Shown here in pieces: positions 15,489 through 23,046 of a stretch of 25,004 bases of DNA. The notes under the pieces are model-generated. The model saw only the letters and a list, made by a program, of their open reading frames with translations, ran no database searches and was not told the DNA's origin. Source of the DNA: UMGS363 sp964402055 (lineage in GTDB: Bacteria; Bacillota; Clostridia; Oscillospirales; Ruminococcaceae); the NCBI GenBank assembly GCA_964402055.1, contig CAYOAV010000025.1, forward strand, positions 1 to 25,004, written 5' to 3'. The position numbers and the translations under genes were made by a program. Numbering within the stretch: the first letter of the stretch is position 1; every line of letters starts with the position of its first letter.

Positions 15489-15600
15489 GATGTTTAGTCG
15501 TGGTGTCTTTCCTGTTGTCTATCAAAGATGTTTAGTCGTGGTGTCTTTCCTGTTGTCTATCAATGATGTTTAGTCGTGATGTTTTTCGTGTTGTCGTATA
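15489..15600. repeat. 38-bp tandem repeat, about 2.9 copies
   Basis: The unit begins GATGTTTAGTCGTGGTGTCT and ends TTCCTGTTGTCTATCAA plus one base. Copies 1 (15489-15526) and 2 (15527-15564) are identical except for the final base. Copy 3 (15565-~15600) has drifted (GTCGTGATGTTTTTCGTG). A partial older unit is visible just before (about 15472-15488). It lies between the terminator of the GGDEF gene and the 3' end of the convergent zinc-ribbon gene. No gene is supported in this ~190-bp stretch. Confidence 0.9.
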
Positions 15601-15641
15601 AGCTTACGCCGTTTACGTCATTTGGCGGTTACTTAACTATT

Positions 15642-16124
15642 TTACTGCTCGTCAACATTTTCGGTAGTGGTTTCTTCGATAACCTCGCCTGTAAAGACCT
15701 GATTTTCAGGTTCTTCTACGGATTCAGTTTCATTCTGTGCCGTTTCTTCAACGGGTGGCTCGGGCTTTACAAGCTTTGCACCGCACTGACCGCAGAAAGA
15801 TGTTTCAATCGGGCATTCTGCACCACATTCTACACATTTTACAGCACCCTTAATGGAGAGCAGCTGATTTTTCATATCCGTGATGGAATTAAGTGCGTCT
15901 GTAAGCTCGTTTACAGTTAAAGCAATTTCCTCGTCGGGGGAATCTTTATACTTGCTATAATAGTACTCACCGATTTCGTGATAGAGTGAACGCAGGGTAG
16001 CCTCTTTTGCAATTATTTTGCTGTTAAGCTTGGCACTTTCGCTGATCACTTTAGTTTTTTCGGTCACTGCCTTACCTGTTTCTGTTAATGTTTTGCCTAT
16101 TTTCTCAAAAATTGTATCGCTCAT
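15642..16124 (-). CDS. Coiled-coil zinc-ribbon protein
   Basis: A 160-residue cytoplasmic protein. Residues ~1-92 are helical and likely coiled coil (KIGKTLTETGKAVTEKTKVI, then EATLRSLYHEIGEYYYSKY). A zinc ribbon with two CxxC knuckles follows (C97/C100 and C111/C114, with an extra C104). The end (~120-160) is acidic, Glu/Thr/Pro-rich and disordered. This architecture is common in Clostridia as 'zinc ribbon domain-containing protein', without a defined role. AGGAGGA lies ~8 nt before the ATG. Its promoter is the reverse-strand half of the remarkable palindrome at 16185-16227, and no terminator is evident downstream before the tandem repeats. Confidence 0.85.
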   Translation of the reverse strand: MSDTIFEKIGKTLTETGKAVTEKTKVISESAKLNSKIIAKEATLRSLYHEIGEYYYSKYKDSPDEEIALTVNELTDALNSITDMKNQLLSIKGAVKCVECGAECPIETSFCGQCGAKLVKPEPPVEETAQNETESVEEPENQVFTGEVIEETTTENVDEQ

Positions 16125-16185
16125 AATGTTTCCTCCTGTCTGACTGGTTATGAAAGACTTAAAATCCTTCGTTTATGTTCTTTGC

Positions 16186-16214
16186 TTGACAAATAATATT
16201 ATACAGCATATAAT
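16186..16214 (+). promoter_or_regulatory. Mirror-image consensus promoter, reading antisense into deoA
   Basis: On the forward strand, TTGACA (16186-16191), a 17-nt spacer and TATAAT (16209-16214), also perfect. It would start near 16221 and transcribe antisense to the 3' part of the phosphorylase gene; no forward gene follows. It overlaps the opposite promoter completely, so only one can be occupied at a time. Activity is inferred from sequence alone. Confidence 0.55.
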
Positions 16215-16226
16215 ATTATTTGTCAA
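16198..16226 (-). promoter_or_regulatory. Consensus promoter of the zinc-ribbon gene
   Basis: On the reverse strand, TTGACA (16221-16226), a 17-nt spacer and TATAAT (16198-16203), a perfect match. Transcription would start near 16191, giving a ~67-nt leader. The -35 box lies inside the last codons of the phosphorylase gene. Confidence 0.8.
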
Positions 16227-17532
16227 GAGGTTTTATAAATTTTTTTATAATTTTTTTATCATTATCAGGAAGTGACGTATTTATGCGGAAAAGTGAAGCA
16301 AATTCATCGCCGAGGGAATTAATATCGCAGTCGGTTGAGGTATAAAGTGTGCCGAGAAGCTCGCCCTTATTGACCTTATCGCCGACTTTTTTGTTAAATA
16401 ATATGCCTGCTGTCGGGTCGATAGAAGCTTCCTTGGATTTTCTTCCTGCACCTAACTTCAATGATATCATACCTGTTTCCTCGCAGGAAATTGAATGGAT
16501 GAAGCCTTCATTTTTGGCGTAGACGGGGAGTGACGCTTTAGCTGTTCCGAAAAGTGAATAATCATCGGTAACATTCGGGTCGCCGCCTTGTGCCGCAATC
16601 ATTTTACGGAGTGTATCAAGAGCTTTTCCCGATTTAAGTGCATTTTCAGCAAGCTCATAGCACTGTTCAAAGCTGCCCTTTCCTGCAAGCCTTAGCATTT
16701 CTGCGGCAAGCGTCAGTGAAACCTCACGGATATCGGGGATATTTTCTCCTTTAAGGACATTTATTGCTTCTATGACTTCAAGAGAATTTCCAACGGCCAT
16801 TCCAAGCGGCTGTTCCATATCTGTCAGGACTGCTGAGCATTTTCTTCCTGCGAGATTGCCTACCTGAACCATTGCTTTTGCAAGTTTTTCTGCGTCCGCC
16901 TCTGTTTTCATAAAAGCACCATCGCCGACCTTTACGTCAAGGACTATTCCGTCCGCACCTGTGGCAAGCTTTTTACTCATAATTGACGAGCAGATAAGTG
17001 GAATACTGTCAACTGTAGCAGTTGCGTTACGCAGGGCATACAGCTTTTTATCGGCAGGTACGAGTGAGCCAGTCTGACCTGCGACGGCGAACCCTGTTTC
17101 TTTCACACATTCCATAAATTTTTCGTAGGAAAGAGAGATATTGAACCCTGGGATAGCTTCAAGCTTATCTATTGTACCGCCTGTATGACCAAGACCTCTG
17201 CCTGACATTTTCGGGACATAGATACCGCAGCTTGCGGCTATCGGAGCGGTTATCAGCGTTGTTTTATCGCCAACGCCGCCTGTACTATGCTTATCTGCAC
17301 AGAATTTATCAAGCTTCGGGTGCATCATATCACCCGAGCGAGCCATTGCCATTGTAAGCTCTGCTGTTTCCTTATCGGATAAAGAAGAAAAGCATACTGC
17401 CATAAGCCACGCTGAAGCCTGATAATCGGGAATGCTGCCGGAAACATATCCGGCAACAAACCAATTGATCTCTTCGGCAGTAAGCTCTGCACCATGCTTT
17501 TTCTTTGCTATTAATTCATACATTGTAATCAT
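16216..17532 (-). CDS. Pyrimidine-nucleoside phosphorylase
   Basis: Phosphorolysis of thymidine/uridine-type nucleosides to base plus (deoxy)ribose-1-phosphate, in pyrimidine salvage (DeoA/Pdp family). At 438 residues it is full length. Signature blocks are KHSTGGVGDKTTL (phosphate binding), PKMSGRGLGHTGGTIDKLEA, the Arg/Ser/Lys uracil-binding region around YALRNATATVDSIPLICSSI with MSKKLATGADGIVLDVKVG, and a C-terminal domain. Its ATG (17530-17532) overlaps the TGA of the upstream SpoIID-like gene as ATGA and has no ribosome site, so it depends on translational coupling. A second Met, three codons later, is an alternative. It is odd to find a salvage enzyme at the end of a sortase/SpoIID operon. 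Its stop codon lies within the inverted repeat at 16185-16227. Confidence 0.95.
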   Translation of the reverse strand: MITMYELIAKKKHGAELTAEEINWFVAGYVSGSIPDYQASAWLMAVCFSSLSDKETAELTMAMARSGDMMHPKLDKFCADKHSTGGVGDKTTLITAPIAASCGIYVPKMSGRGLGHTGGTIDKLEAIPGFNISLSYEKFMECVKETGFAVAGQTGSLVPADKKLYALRNATATVDSIPLICSSIMSKKLATGADGIVLDVKVGDGAFMKTEADAEKLAKAMVQVGNLAGRKCSAVLTDMEQPLGMAVGNSLEVIEAINVLKGENIPDIREVSLTLAAEMLRLAGKGSFEQCYELAENALKSGKALDTLRKMIAAQGGDPNVTDDYSLFGTAKASLPVYAKNEGFIHSISCEETGMISLKLGAGRKSKEASIDPTAGILFNKKVGDKVNKGELLGTLYTSTDCDINSLGDEFASLFRINTSLPDNDKKIIKKFIKPLDK

Positions 17533-18995
17533 TCGACATCAATCCCCGTATAGTAATATTTCAAGATCTGATCGTATGTATATCCTATTTTACCGAGGTA
17601 ATTTGCACCGTTCTGGCTCATTCCGACACCGTGACCCCAGCCATAGGTCGTGAAGATGAAATAACCGTCCGAATATGCAATATCGAAGCTTGCACTTTTC
17701 AGGTTATATGAAAGAACGCTTTCACGGAGCTTTCTTCCTGTGATAGTTGCCTGTCCGTCAACGTCAATGGTAGCAACATAATTTCCGTCGATATAACCTG
17801 TGACCTTAAGCCAGTTTTCGGGATTATCCGAGAGGGTAATGCCGAGATATCTTTCAAGAGCCGAACGAATATCGCTTTCGGAGAATTTTGTCATTTTACC
17901 GTAATTAGGGTCGCTTTCTGCATCGAAAGGACATTCAACGCTTACGAGGTAAGGAATACTTCCGCCCCATACATTTACGGAGGATGCGGTATAGCCTGAT
18001 GAAGATGCCATATAGACAGTTTGGGCAACCTTTCCGTTATAATAGCAACATTTTCCCCAGACAGATGAAACAAGGTCGATAATTCTCTGTGGAGGATCAC
18101 TTTTTACAAGGACTGTCGGAGTAAGTCCGTTCACGTTATGATATTTTACATATGAATAAGCGGCAACAGCCTGTGCTTTTATTGCTTCATCGCTGAATGA
18201 GGAGGATATTTCATTGTTTACTATTCTGCAAACAAGGTCGAAAGCGTCATCAGTATGAACAGAGCCGCCGTATTTTGCGGTAAAGACCTCGCCGCTTTCG
18301 GTGTTTCCTGTGGTATCGGATTCAGCTTCCGTTGTGATGAAGGTAGGGGTTGTTTCGATCGGGTCGTCTATGGTGACGATAACGACATCAGCGGCAGAAA
18401 CGGGAGCGATATCGGAAAGGCTTGTTATTGGTATGCTTTCGATATTGGTTGTTTCGGTATCGGCTACTGTTGTTTCTATCGGGGTAGGGTCATCGTCAAT
18501 GATTTCCTCGGGATCGTCATCCTCTTCATCAACGGGAGCTTCGTCCTCATCGAGAATTTCGTCCTGAGGAGCGTCCTCATCGGGATCGAGCTTTGAGAGC
18601 TGGCCGTCCTGCTTATTATCCTCGGCGAAAACGTCATTCTGTGAAGCTTTATTTTTATTTTTGCTCACATTCTCATTTTCGTTTATTTCCTCTGCCTGAC
18701 CTGACGGAAGGCTTATTGGTTCTTCCTGACTGTCATCTGCGGCAGCTGGGGGAACGGTTGTTACTGCCTCATGCTTTGTGACGATATCGGAATAATCCAT
18801 TGCTTGATATTCGGAAACGGCTACGGAGGTTGCTTCGCCTATATCTTTTCCAGCGGCATCCGTTTCTGTTGAATAATAAAAATCCATTGATATTGGTTCT
18901 TCCTCAACGTCCTCTACAACGCAGAATGCGAACGAATAGAAGCCTGCTACTAAGAGCAGTGACGCAATTCCGCTAAGAACTGTACTTTTCTTCAT
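17529..18995 (-). CDS. SpoIID/LytB-domain protein with a long acidic linker
   Basis: A 488-residue protein with an N-terminal membrane anchor (~5-26). A low-complexity, strongly acidic and Thr-rich linker (~30-240, including DEDEAPVDEEDDDPEEII) is followed by a C-terminal SpoIID domain (~250-488). Domain hallmarks are a VCRIVNNEISSSFSDEAIKA block followed by QAVAAYSYVKYH, MASSSGYTASS in place of the HSxSCG segment of the other copy, and the closing GWGHGVGMSQNGAN and YYYTGIDVE. The family cleaves or binds glycan strands. Here the catalytic-type Glu element is kept (NNEIS), while the His/Cys metal-site segment is changed. The linker could span the cell wall. It lies 15 bp after the last sortase gene in the same operon, with AAGGAAA ~6 nt before its ATG, and overlaps the phosphorylase start. 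A wall-remodelling role beside the sortases is inferred. Confidence 0.9.
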   Translation of the reverse strand: MKKSTVLSGIASLLLVAGFYSFAFCVVEDVEEEPISMDFYYSTETDAAGKDIGEATSVAVSEYQAMDYSDIVTKHEAVTTVPPAAADDSQEEPISLPSGQAEEINENENVSKNKNKASQNDVFAEDNKQDGQLSKLDPDEDAPQDEILDEDEAPVDEEDDDPEEIIDDDPTPIETTVADTETTNIESIPITSLSDIAPVSAADVVIVTIDDPIETTPTFITTEAESDTTGNTESGEVFTAKYGGSVHTDDAFDLVCRIVNNEISSSFSDEAIKAQAVAAYSYVKYHNVNGLTPTVLVKSDPPQRIIDLVSSVWGKCCYYNGKVAQTVYMASSSGYTASSVNVWGGSIPYLVSVECPFDAESDPNYGKMTKFSESDIRSALERYLGITLSDNPENWLKVTGYIDGNYVATIDVDGQATITGRKLRESVLSYNLKSASFDIAYSDGYFIFTTYGWGHGVGMSQNGANYLGKIGYTYDQILKYYYTGIDVE

Positions 18996-19010
18996 ATCTG
19001 TTTCCTTTCC

Positions 19011-20048
19011 TTATTCCGTATATGAGCCGCCGTTGAATTTATAGTATATAGCGGGCCATTTCGGATTATCGTTGACATAAAAGCCTGTTGTATCTATGCT
19101 ATCTGTTGTTTCACCTGCACGGAGTCTTCTTGCGATTATAACGTGACGTGCCTCGTCCCATTCATATGCACAGGTTGAGAGTGTCAGATATTTATCATTT
19201 TCATCAAAGTCAATTCCTGTAATAAACTGACTGCGTTTGAGTATTTCGTCCTTGAAGCTTTCAAAGGTATATTTTCCGCTGTCCTTGAAATTGATATAAT
19301 TGATATAATCAAATACATTGCCGTCATCGTGTTCGGGGAGGGTATTTGTTACAAAGGAGGATACTATTACATATGTATAATTTTCGTAATAGTTATCGTA
19401 ATAAATGAACGGATTTTTGAGCCAGTATTTCAAATCCCATTTATAATAGTCAAGATTTCCGAACATTGAACCGTCACGGTTGTTATGACCATAGAGGATA
19501 ATATTATCGCTTTGCTTATCGGAATAATCATTAAGCACGTTATTTTCATCGGCAAATACTGTTCCAACTGAACGAACCTGATCGTAGAAATTATGCTTGA
19601 GATAATATTCATTATCACGCTGGACTATTGGTTCACCAAGTACATCGGGGATATAGATATATCCTGCATAATCGGGATTTATGGCAAGCATTTCCTCGGC
19701 GGCTTCCGATTTCACAAGCGGAGGACGTTCTTCCTCGGGGATATCGAGTATATCCTGCGAAATGCTATCGGAGGAAGTTGAATTATTAGCGTTGCTGCTT
19801 GCGGCACTATTATAGATAACGTTAAGCTTTGTATTATTCTGTTTTGCCTCAAACTGGTGATAGAAATAGATTACAAGCACAACAATACATACAATCAGCA
19901 CAACAATTGCAAAGAGTGAAAAAACCTTGCTGAAAATTTCCTTACCCGAATCGCCCTTATGCGGGATAAAGGCTTCGGAAAAGCTTTTTTTCTTTTTTAC
20001 AGGCTCTTTGCTATGCTGGGACTGATAGACTTCATCGGCAAGTGACAT
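19011..20048 (-). CDS. Class B sortase, fourth of the cluster
   Basis: A 345-residue membrane-anchored cysteine transpeptidase. A cytoplasmic N-terminus with FIPHKGDSGKEIFSK (~28-42) precedes the membrane helix (~43-66). A Ser/Asn-rich stalk and the sortase domain (~110-340) follow. The catalytic residues are His in NIILYGHNNRDGSMFG (~188), Cys in LTLSTCAYEW (~292) and Arg in EARHVIIARR. The Cys-Arg loop (TCAYEWDEAR) differs from the TCSNEF-type loop of its three neighbours and is closer to ordinary SrtB enzymes. AAAGGAG lies ~9 nt before the ATG. In the family, class B sortases attach surface proteins or pilins to the wall after cleaving an NPxTN- or (S/N)PxTG-like signal; no such substrate is encoded here. 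Confidence 0.94.
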   Translation of the reverse strand: MSLADEVYQSQHSKEPVKKKKSFSEAFIPHKGDSGKEIFSKVFSLFAIVVLIVCIVVLVIYFYHQFEAKQNNTKLNVIYNSAASSNANNSTSSDSISQDILDIPEEERPPLVKSEAAEEMLAINPDYAGYIYIPDVLGEPIVQRDNEYYLKHNFYDQVRSVGTVFADENNVLNDYSDKQSDNIILYGHNNRDGSMFGNLDYYKWDLKYWLKNPFIYYDNYYENYTYVIVSSFVTNTLPEHDDGNVFDYINYINFKDSGKYTFESFKDEILKRSQFITGIDFDENDKYLTLSTCAYEWDEARHVIIARRLRAGETTDSIDTTGFYVNDNPKWPAIYYKFNGGSYTE

Positions 20049-20061
20049 TATTTAAACTCCT

Positions 20062-22017
20062 TTAATTCGTTGATCCTGCTGTTTCGGTTGTAGTTTGCTC
20101 CTCGTCATTTTCGGGAACGCTTGTAACGGCTGTTTCCTCTGTTTCGGAGCTATCGGAGGTTATTTCCTCGGTTGTTTCGGTGGTAGTTTTCTTTTTCTTC
20201 TTGGTAGTTTCCTCGGAAGCTTCTTCCTCGGTTACTTCGGTAGTAGTTTTCTTTTTCTTCTTNNNNNNNNNNNNNNNNNNNNNNNNNNNNNNNNNNNNNN
20301 NNNNNNNNNNNNNNNNNNNNNNNNNNNNNNNNNNNNNNNNNNNNNNNNNNNNNNNNNNNNNNGTAGTTTTCTTTTTCTTCTTGGTGGTTTCCTCGGAGGC
20401 TTCTTCCTCGGTTACTTCGGTGGTAGTTTTCTTCTTTTTCTTTTTAGTAGTTTCTTCGGAGGATTCATCGTCCTCATCGGTTACGGTTGTTTTTCGGGTT
20501 ATTCTTACCATACCGTCATTTGATTCATCCTCTGTAATGGTGGTTTCTTCTGTTGGGGTGGTTTCGCCTGACATAATAGCAGTCCAGTCAACACCTCTTG
20601 CATTCGGATTGAAGCGTGCTTCGGTGAAATCATAATCGGAAACGCTTTCATCTGCACGGAGCTTTCTTGCAAAAACAACAAAGCGTGAATTTGAAAATTC
20701 ATTTGAGCAGGTTGAAAGTACAAGAAGCTTATCACCAAATTCCACACTAACAGGGGATATTATCTGATTTCTTGACTGAATCTCGTTCATATACCAATCA
20801 AAGGTGCTTTCATCGGAAAGGGCTTCGATATAATCGTGGTAATGGAACACAACTCCCTCGGAATCCTGTTTTTCAAGGGCGTTAGTTACGAAATACGCAT
20901 AGATAAGGTATGTACCTGTTTCATACTCTGTACGGAGGGTAACGGTCGGATTTTCGGCATAAAAGTCAAGATTTTGCTTGTAATTTTTAAGGTTGCCGAA
21001 CATAGTTCCGTCCTCCTGATTATGACCATAGAGGACGATATTCGGGGAAACGTGCTCCTCGCTTATAGTACAGCGATAGTCCATAAATATTGCTCCGCCC
21101 TTATTCTGCTCGTCATAATAGGTATGGGTGAGGTAATACTCGTTATTTTCGGGATCCTGAACAACAGGCTGATACAAGTCGCAGCCTTCAAGCTCGATGA
21201 AGCCTACTACCTTATCGCTTATGTTTTTGTAATACGACATAATATCAATATTATGCTGTTGTTCTTCCTCTTCGGTCGGGGCAATGGTAACGATATTGCC
21301 CTCGCTGTCGATAGTTGTTTTTGCGGTAGTTGTTACAACACCTTTTATTTCTTCCAGATCCTTGACGGCTTTATTGGACTGAACAAGTGTACTTACAAGC
21401 ATAACACCTGCACCGATAAAAACTATCACAGCGATAATGAAAATTACTTTTCTGATTATTTCAAACACGCTGTCGCCCTTCCAAGGGAGAATTGAGCTTA
21501 GCGGATTGCGGTTTTCCTTTTTATCCGTTGATTCCTCGGCTTGTATTTCGGGGGTGACAGGCTTATCCTCATCGGTTAAGGGTTCTGTTTCAGGCTCAAG
21601 GGGTTCTTCTGCTTCTTCGGGTTCGTCATCCTCAATTATTTCATCGGAGCTTTCTTCGGCAGCTTGACCAATTTCGTCATCTTCGGTGGCAGGTTCTTCC
21701 TCAATCACCTCATAATCGTCAAGAATATCGGTAATATCGGTGGTGCTTTCCTCAATTTCGGGGACGATATCGTTCCAGTCGGGGATATTCGGGTCAAGGA
21801 CTTCGATAGTTTCCTTTTCCTCGTATATATTTTCTGAAAAAACGCTTTCATCGGCGAGCTTGCTTTCGGAGAAGCTGTCTGTCGGTGTGATGCCTTCTAA
21901 GACGGGCTGGACGGCACTTACTTCTTCGGTTATATTTTCATCGGGAGTATCGGCTGCTGTTTCCTTTTGATCAAATTCCGCAAGGATATCATCAACCGTT
22001 AATTTTTTATCAGACAT
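20062..22017 (-). CDS. Class B sortase with long acidic N-terminus and repetitive Lys/Thr/Glu tail (gap inside)
   Basis: A very long class B sortase, at least 617 visible residues plus a gap. Residues 1-~175 are acidic and disordered (starting with LTVDDILAEF) and should lie in the cytoplasm. The KGDS motif (~179-182) comes before the membrane helix (~188-212). The sortase domain (~250-470) has His in NIVLYGHNQEDGTMFG (~330), Cys in LSTCSNEF (~436) and Arg in NSRFVVFARK. After it comes a tail of 20-residue repeats (KKKKKTTTEVTEEEASEETT), interrupted by 100 Ns at 20263-20362, and an acidic Thr/Glu end. The tail should be outside the cell, where a lysine-rich stretch could bind wall polyanions (inference). 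AAGAGG lies ~8 nt before the ATG. The true repeat number is unknown. Confidence 0.92.
   Translation of the reverse strand: MSDKKLTVDDILAEFDQKETAADTPDENITEEVSAVQPVLEGITPTDSFSESKLADESVFSENIYEEKETIEVLDPNIPDWNDIVPEIEESTTDITDILDDYEVIEEEPATEDDEIGQAAEESSDEIIEDDEPEEAEEPLEPETEPLTDEDKPVTPEIQAEESTDKKENRNPLSSILPWKGDSVFEIIRKVIFIIAVIVFIGAGVMLVSTLVQSNKAVKDLEEIKGVVTTTAKTTIDSEGNIVTIAPTEEEEQQHNIDIMSYYKNISDKVVGFIELEGCDLYQPVVQDPENNEYYLTHTYYDEQNKGGAIFMDYRCTISEEHVSPNIVLYGHNQEDGTMFGNLKNYKQNLDFYAENPTVTLRTEYETGTYLIYAYFVTNALEKQDSEGVVFHYHDYIEALSDESTFDWYMNEIQSRNQIISPVSVEFGDKLLVLSTCSNEFSNSRFVVFARKLRADESVSDYDFTEARFNPNARGVDWTAIMSGETTPTEETTITEDESNDGMVRITRKTTVTDEDDESSEETTKKKKKKTTTEVTEEEASEETTKKKKKTXXXXXXXXXXXXXXXXXXXXXXXXXXXXXXXXXXKKKKKTTTEVTEEEASEETTKKKKKTTTETTEEITSDSSETEETAVTSVPENDEEQTTTETAGSTN
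20183..20442. repeat. 60-bp tandem repeats in the sortase tail
   Basis: On the forward strand the unit begins GTAGTTTTCTTTTTCTTCTT. One full copy is at 20183-20242 and the start of another at 20243-20262. After the Ns there is a full copy at 20363-20422 and a diverging one from 20423. Each unit encodes 20 residues on the reverse strand. The assembly broke inside the array. Confidence 0.9.
20263..20362. other. Assembly gap of 100 Ns inside the repeat array
   Basis: Exactly 100 Ns flanked by copies of the same 60-bp unit, as expected for a tandem repeat that short reads cannot span. Confidence 1.
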
Positions 22018-22042
22018 TGAAAAACCTCTTATTTATCTGGGG

Positions 22043-23038
22043 TTATGAGTTGTATATAAAGCTATAATCAGGCTCTTTTGCGTTATAATTAACGCTTGCG
22101 AGAGCTGTATCGACTTCGGCGGCTTCGCCGTCACGCAGACGTCTTCCGATAATGACAAGACGTGAAGGCTCAAATTCATTTGAGCAGGTGGAAAGTGTGA
22201 CGAACTTATCGCCCTCTTCGATATCAACGCCTGTATTTATTGCTGTACGTTCAAGCATATTTTCGACAAAGCTTTTATAGCTGCGCTTTTTGCCGAAATT
22301 GACATAATTGTGATAATCAAATATTATGCCGTCACGGGCATGCTGTGGTTCGACCTCGGTGACAAATGACGCTACTATTTTATAAGTATATTCCTCATAG
22401 AGGTTAGAAAATTCAAAGGTTGGATGCTGGACATAGAAATCAAAGCCTTTTGTACTTCCCGAGGAGGGCTTGACCTTATAATAGCTGAGTGTACCGAACA
22501 TTGTACCGTCACGCTGGTTATGGCCATAAAGAATGATATTATCGCTCTGATTATCGTTATAATCATTAATAGTACAGCGATAATCGGCAAAAATTGTTCC
22601 AGGCTGTGCTTTTTCGCCGTAAAAGTTGCGATCGAGGTAATACTCGTTATTATCTGTCTGGACGACAACATTGTCGATATATGTACCGCCGACCTTTATC
22701 CAGCCTGCTGTATCGGGGTTAAGCTCTGTAAACTGCTTCATACTGTCAAGCTCAACAAGCGGTGGGGGAGGTGTTGTGACGGTTGTTTCCTCTGTTACGG
22801 GGGCGGTAGTTGTCGGGGTGGTTTCCTGCGTTATAACTGTTGTATGGGCATTTGCAAGCTCCTCGTTGAGCTTTTTGTTCTTCTGTTCAGAGATCAGCAG
22901 GCTGACAAGTACGATCACAGCCGCAACAAGGACAACAAAAGCGGCAAGTGTGACGATTTTGGAGGTTCTCACCTTGGGAGAATCATTTTTATTCGGTATA
23001 AATCTATCCTTAAAGCTAAATTTCGGCATATTTTTCAC
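22043..23038 (-). CDS. Class B sortase, second of the cluster
   Basis: A 331-residue class B sortase. A short basic N-terminus with FIPNKNDSPK (~13-22) precedes the membrane helix (~29-50). A Thr/Pro stalk (~65-92) and the sortase domain (~100-320) follow. The catalytic residues are His in NIILYGHNQRDGTMFG (~171), Cys in VTLSTCSNEF (~283) and Arg in PSRLVIIGRR. It starts at GTG 23038, or at ATG 23029 three codons later. Neither has a Shine-Dalgarno sequence, and the stop of the previous sortase gene lies only 8 bp upstream, so coupled translation is likely. It is closely related to the first sortase of the cluster in its catalytic loop. Confidence 0.94.
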   Translation of the reverse strand: MKNMPKFSFKDRFIPNKNDSPKVRTSKIVTLAAFVVLVAAVIVLVSLLISEQKNKKLNEELANAHTTVITQETTPTTTAPVTEETTVTTPPPPLVELDSMKQFTELNPDTAGWIKVGGTYIDNVVVQTDNNEYYLDRNFYGEKAQPGTIFADYRCTINDYNDNQSDNIILYGHNQRDGTMFGTLSYYKVKPSSGSTKGFDFYVQHPTFEFSNLYEEYTYKIVASFVTEVEPQHARDGIIFDYHNYVNFGKKRSYKSFVENMLERTAINTGVDIEEGDKFVTLSTCSNEFEPSRLVIIGRRLRDGEAAEVDTALASVNYNAKEPDYSFIYNS

Positions 23039-23046
23039 GGGAAGGG

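Larger units (their letters stand above)
16185..16227. repeat. Perfect 19-bp inverted repeat carrying two face-to-face promoters
   Basis: The arms are CTTGACAAATAATATTATA (16185-16203) and its exact reverse complement (16209-16227), with spacer CAGCA. Because of the symmetry, each strand reads TTGACA-N17-TATAAT. The right end also encodes the last residues (LDK) and the stop codon of the nucleoside phosphorylase gene. Confidence 0.92.

Noticed and set aside
15489..15600. CRISPR array
   Set aside because: The units are directly adjacent with no unique spacers, and no cas genes are present.
20836..21495. A 219-codon forward-strand open frame inside the sortase cluster
   Set aside because: It lies entirely opposite a well-supported sortase domain, has no ribosome site, and its residue bias (Ile/Val/Leu/Tyr-rich) is that of an antisense shadow. 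The same applies to the frames at 22424-23059, 22671-23063 and 23314-23766.
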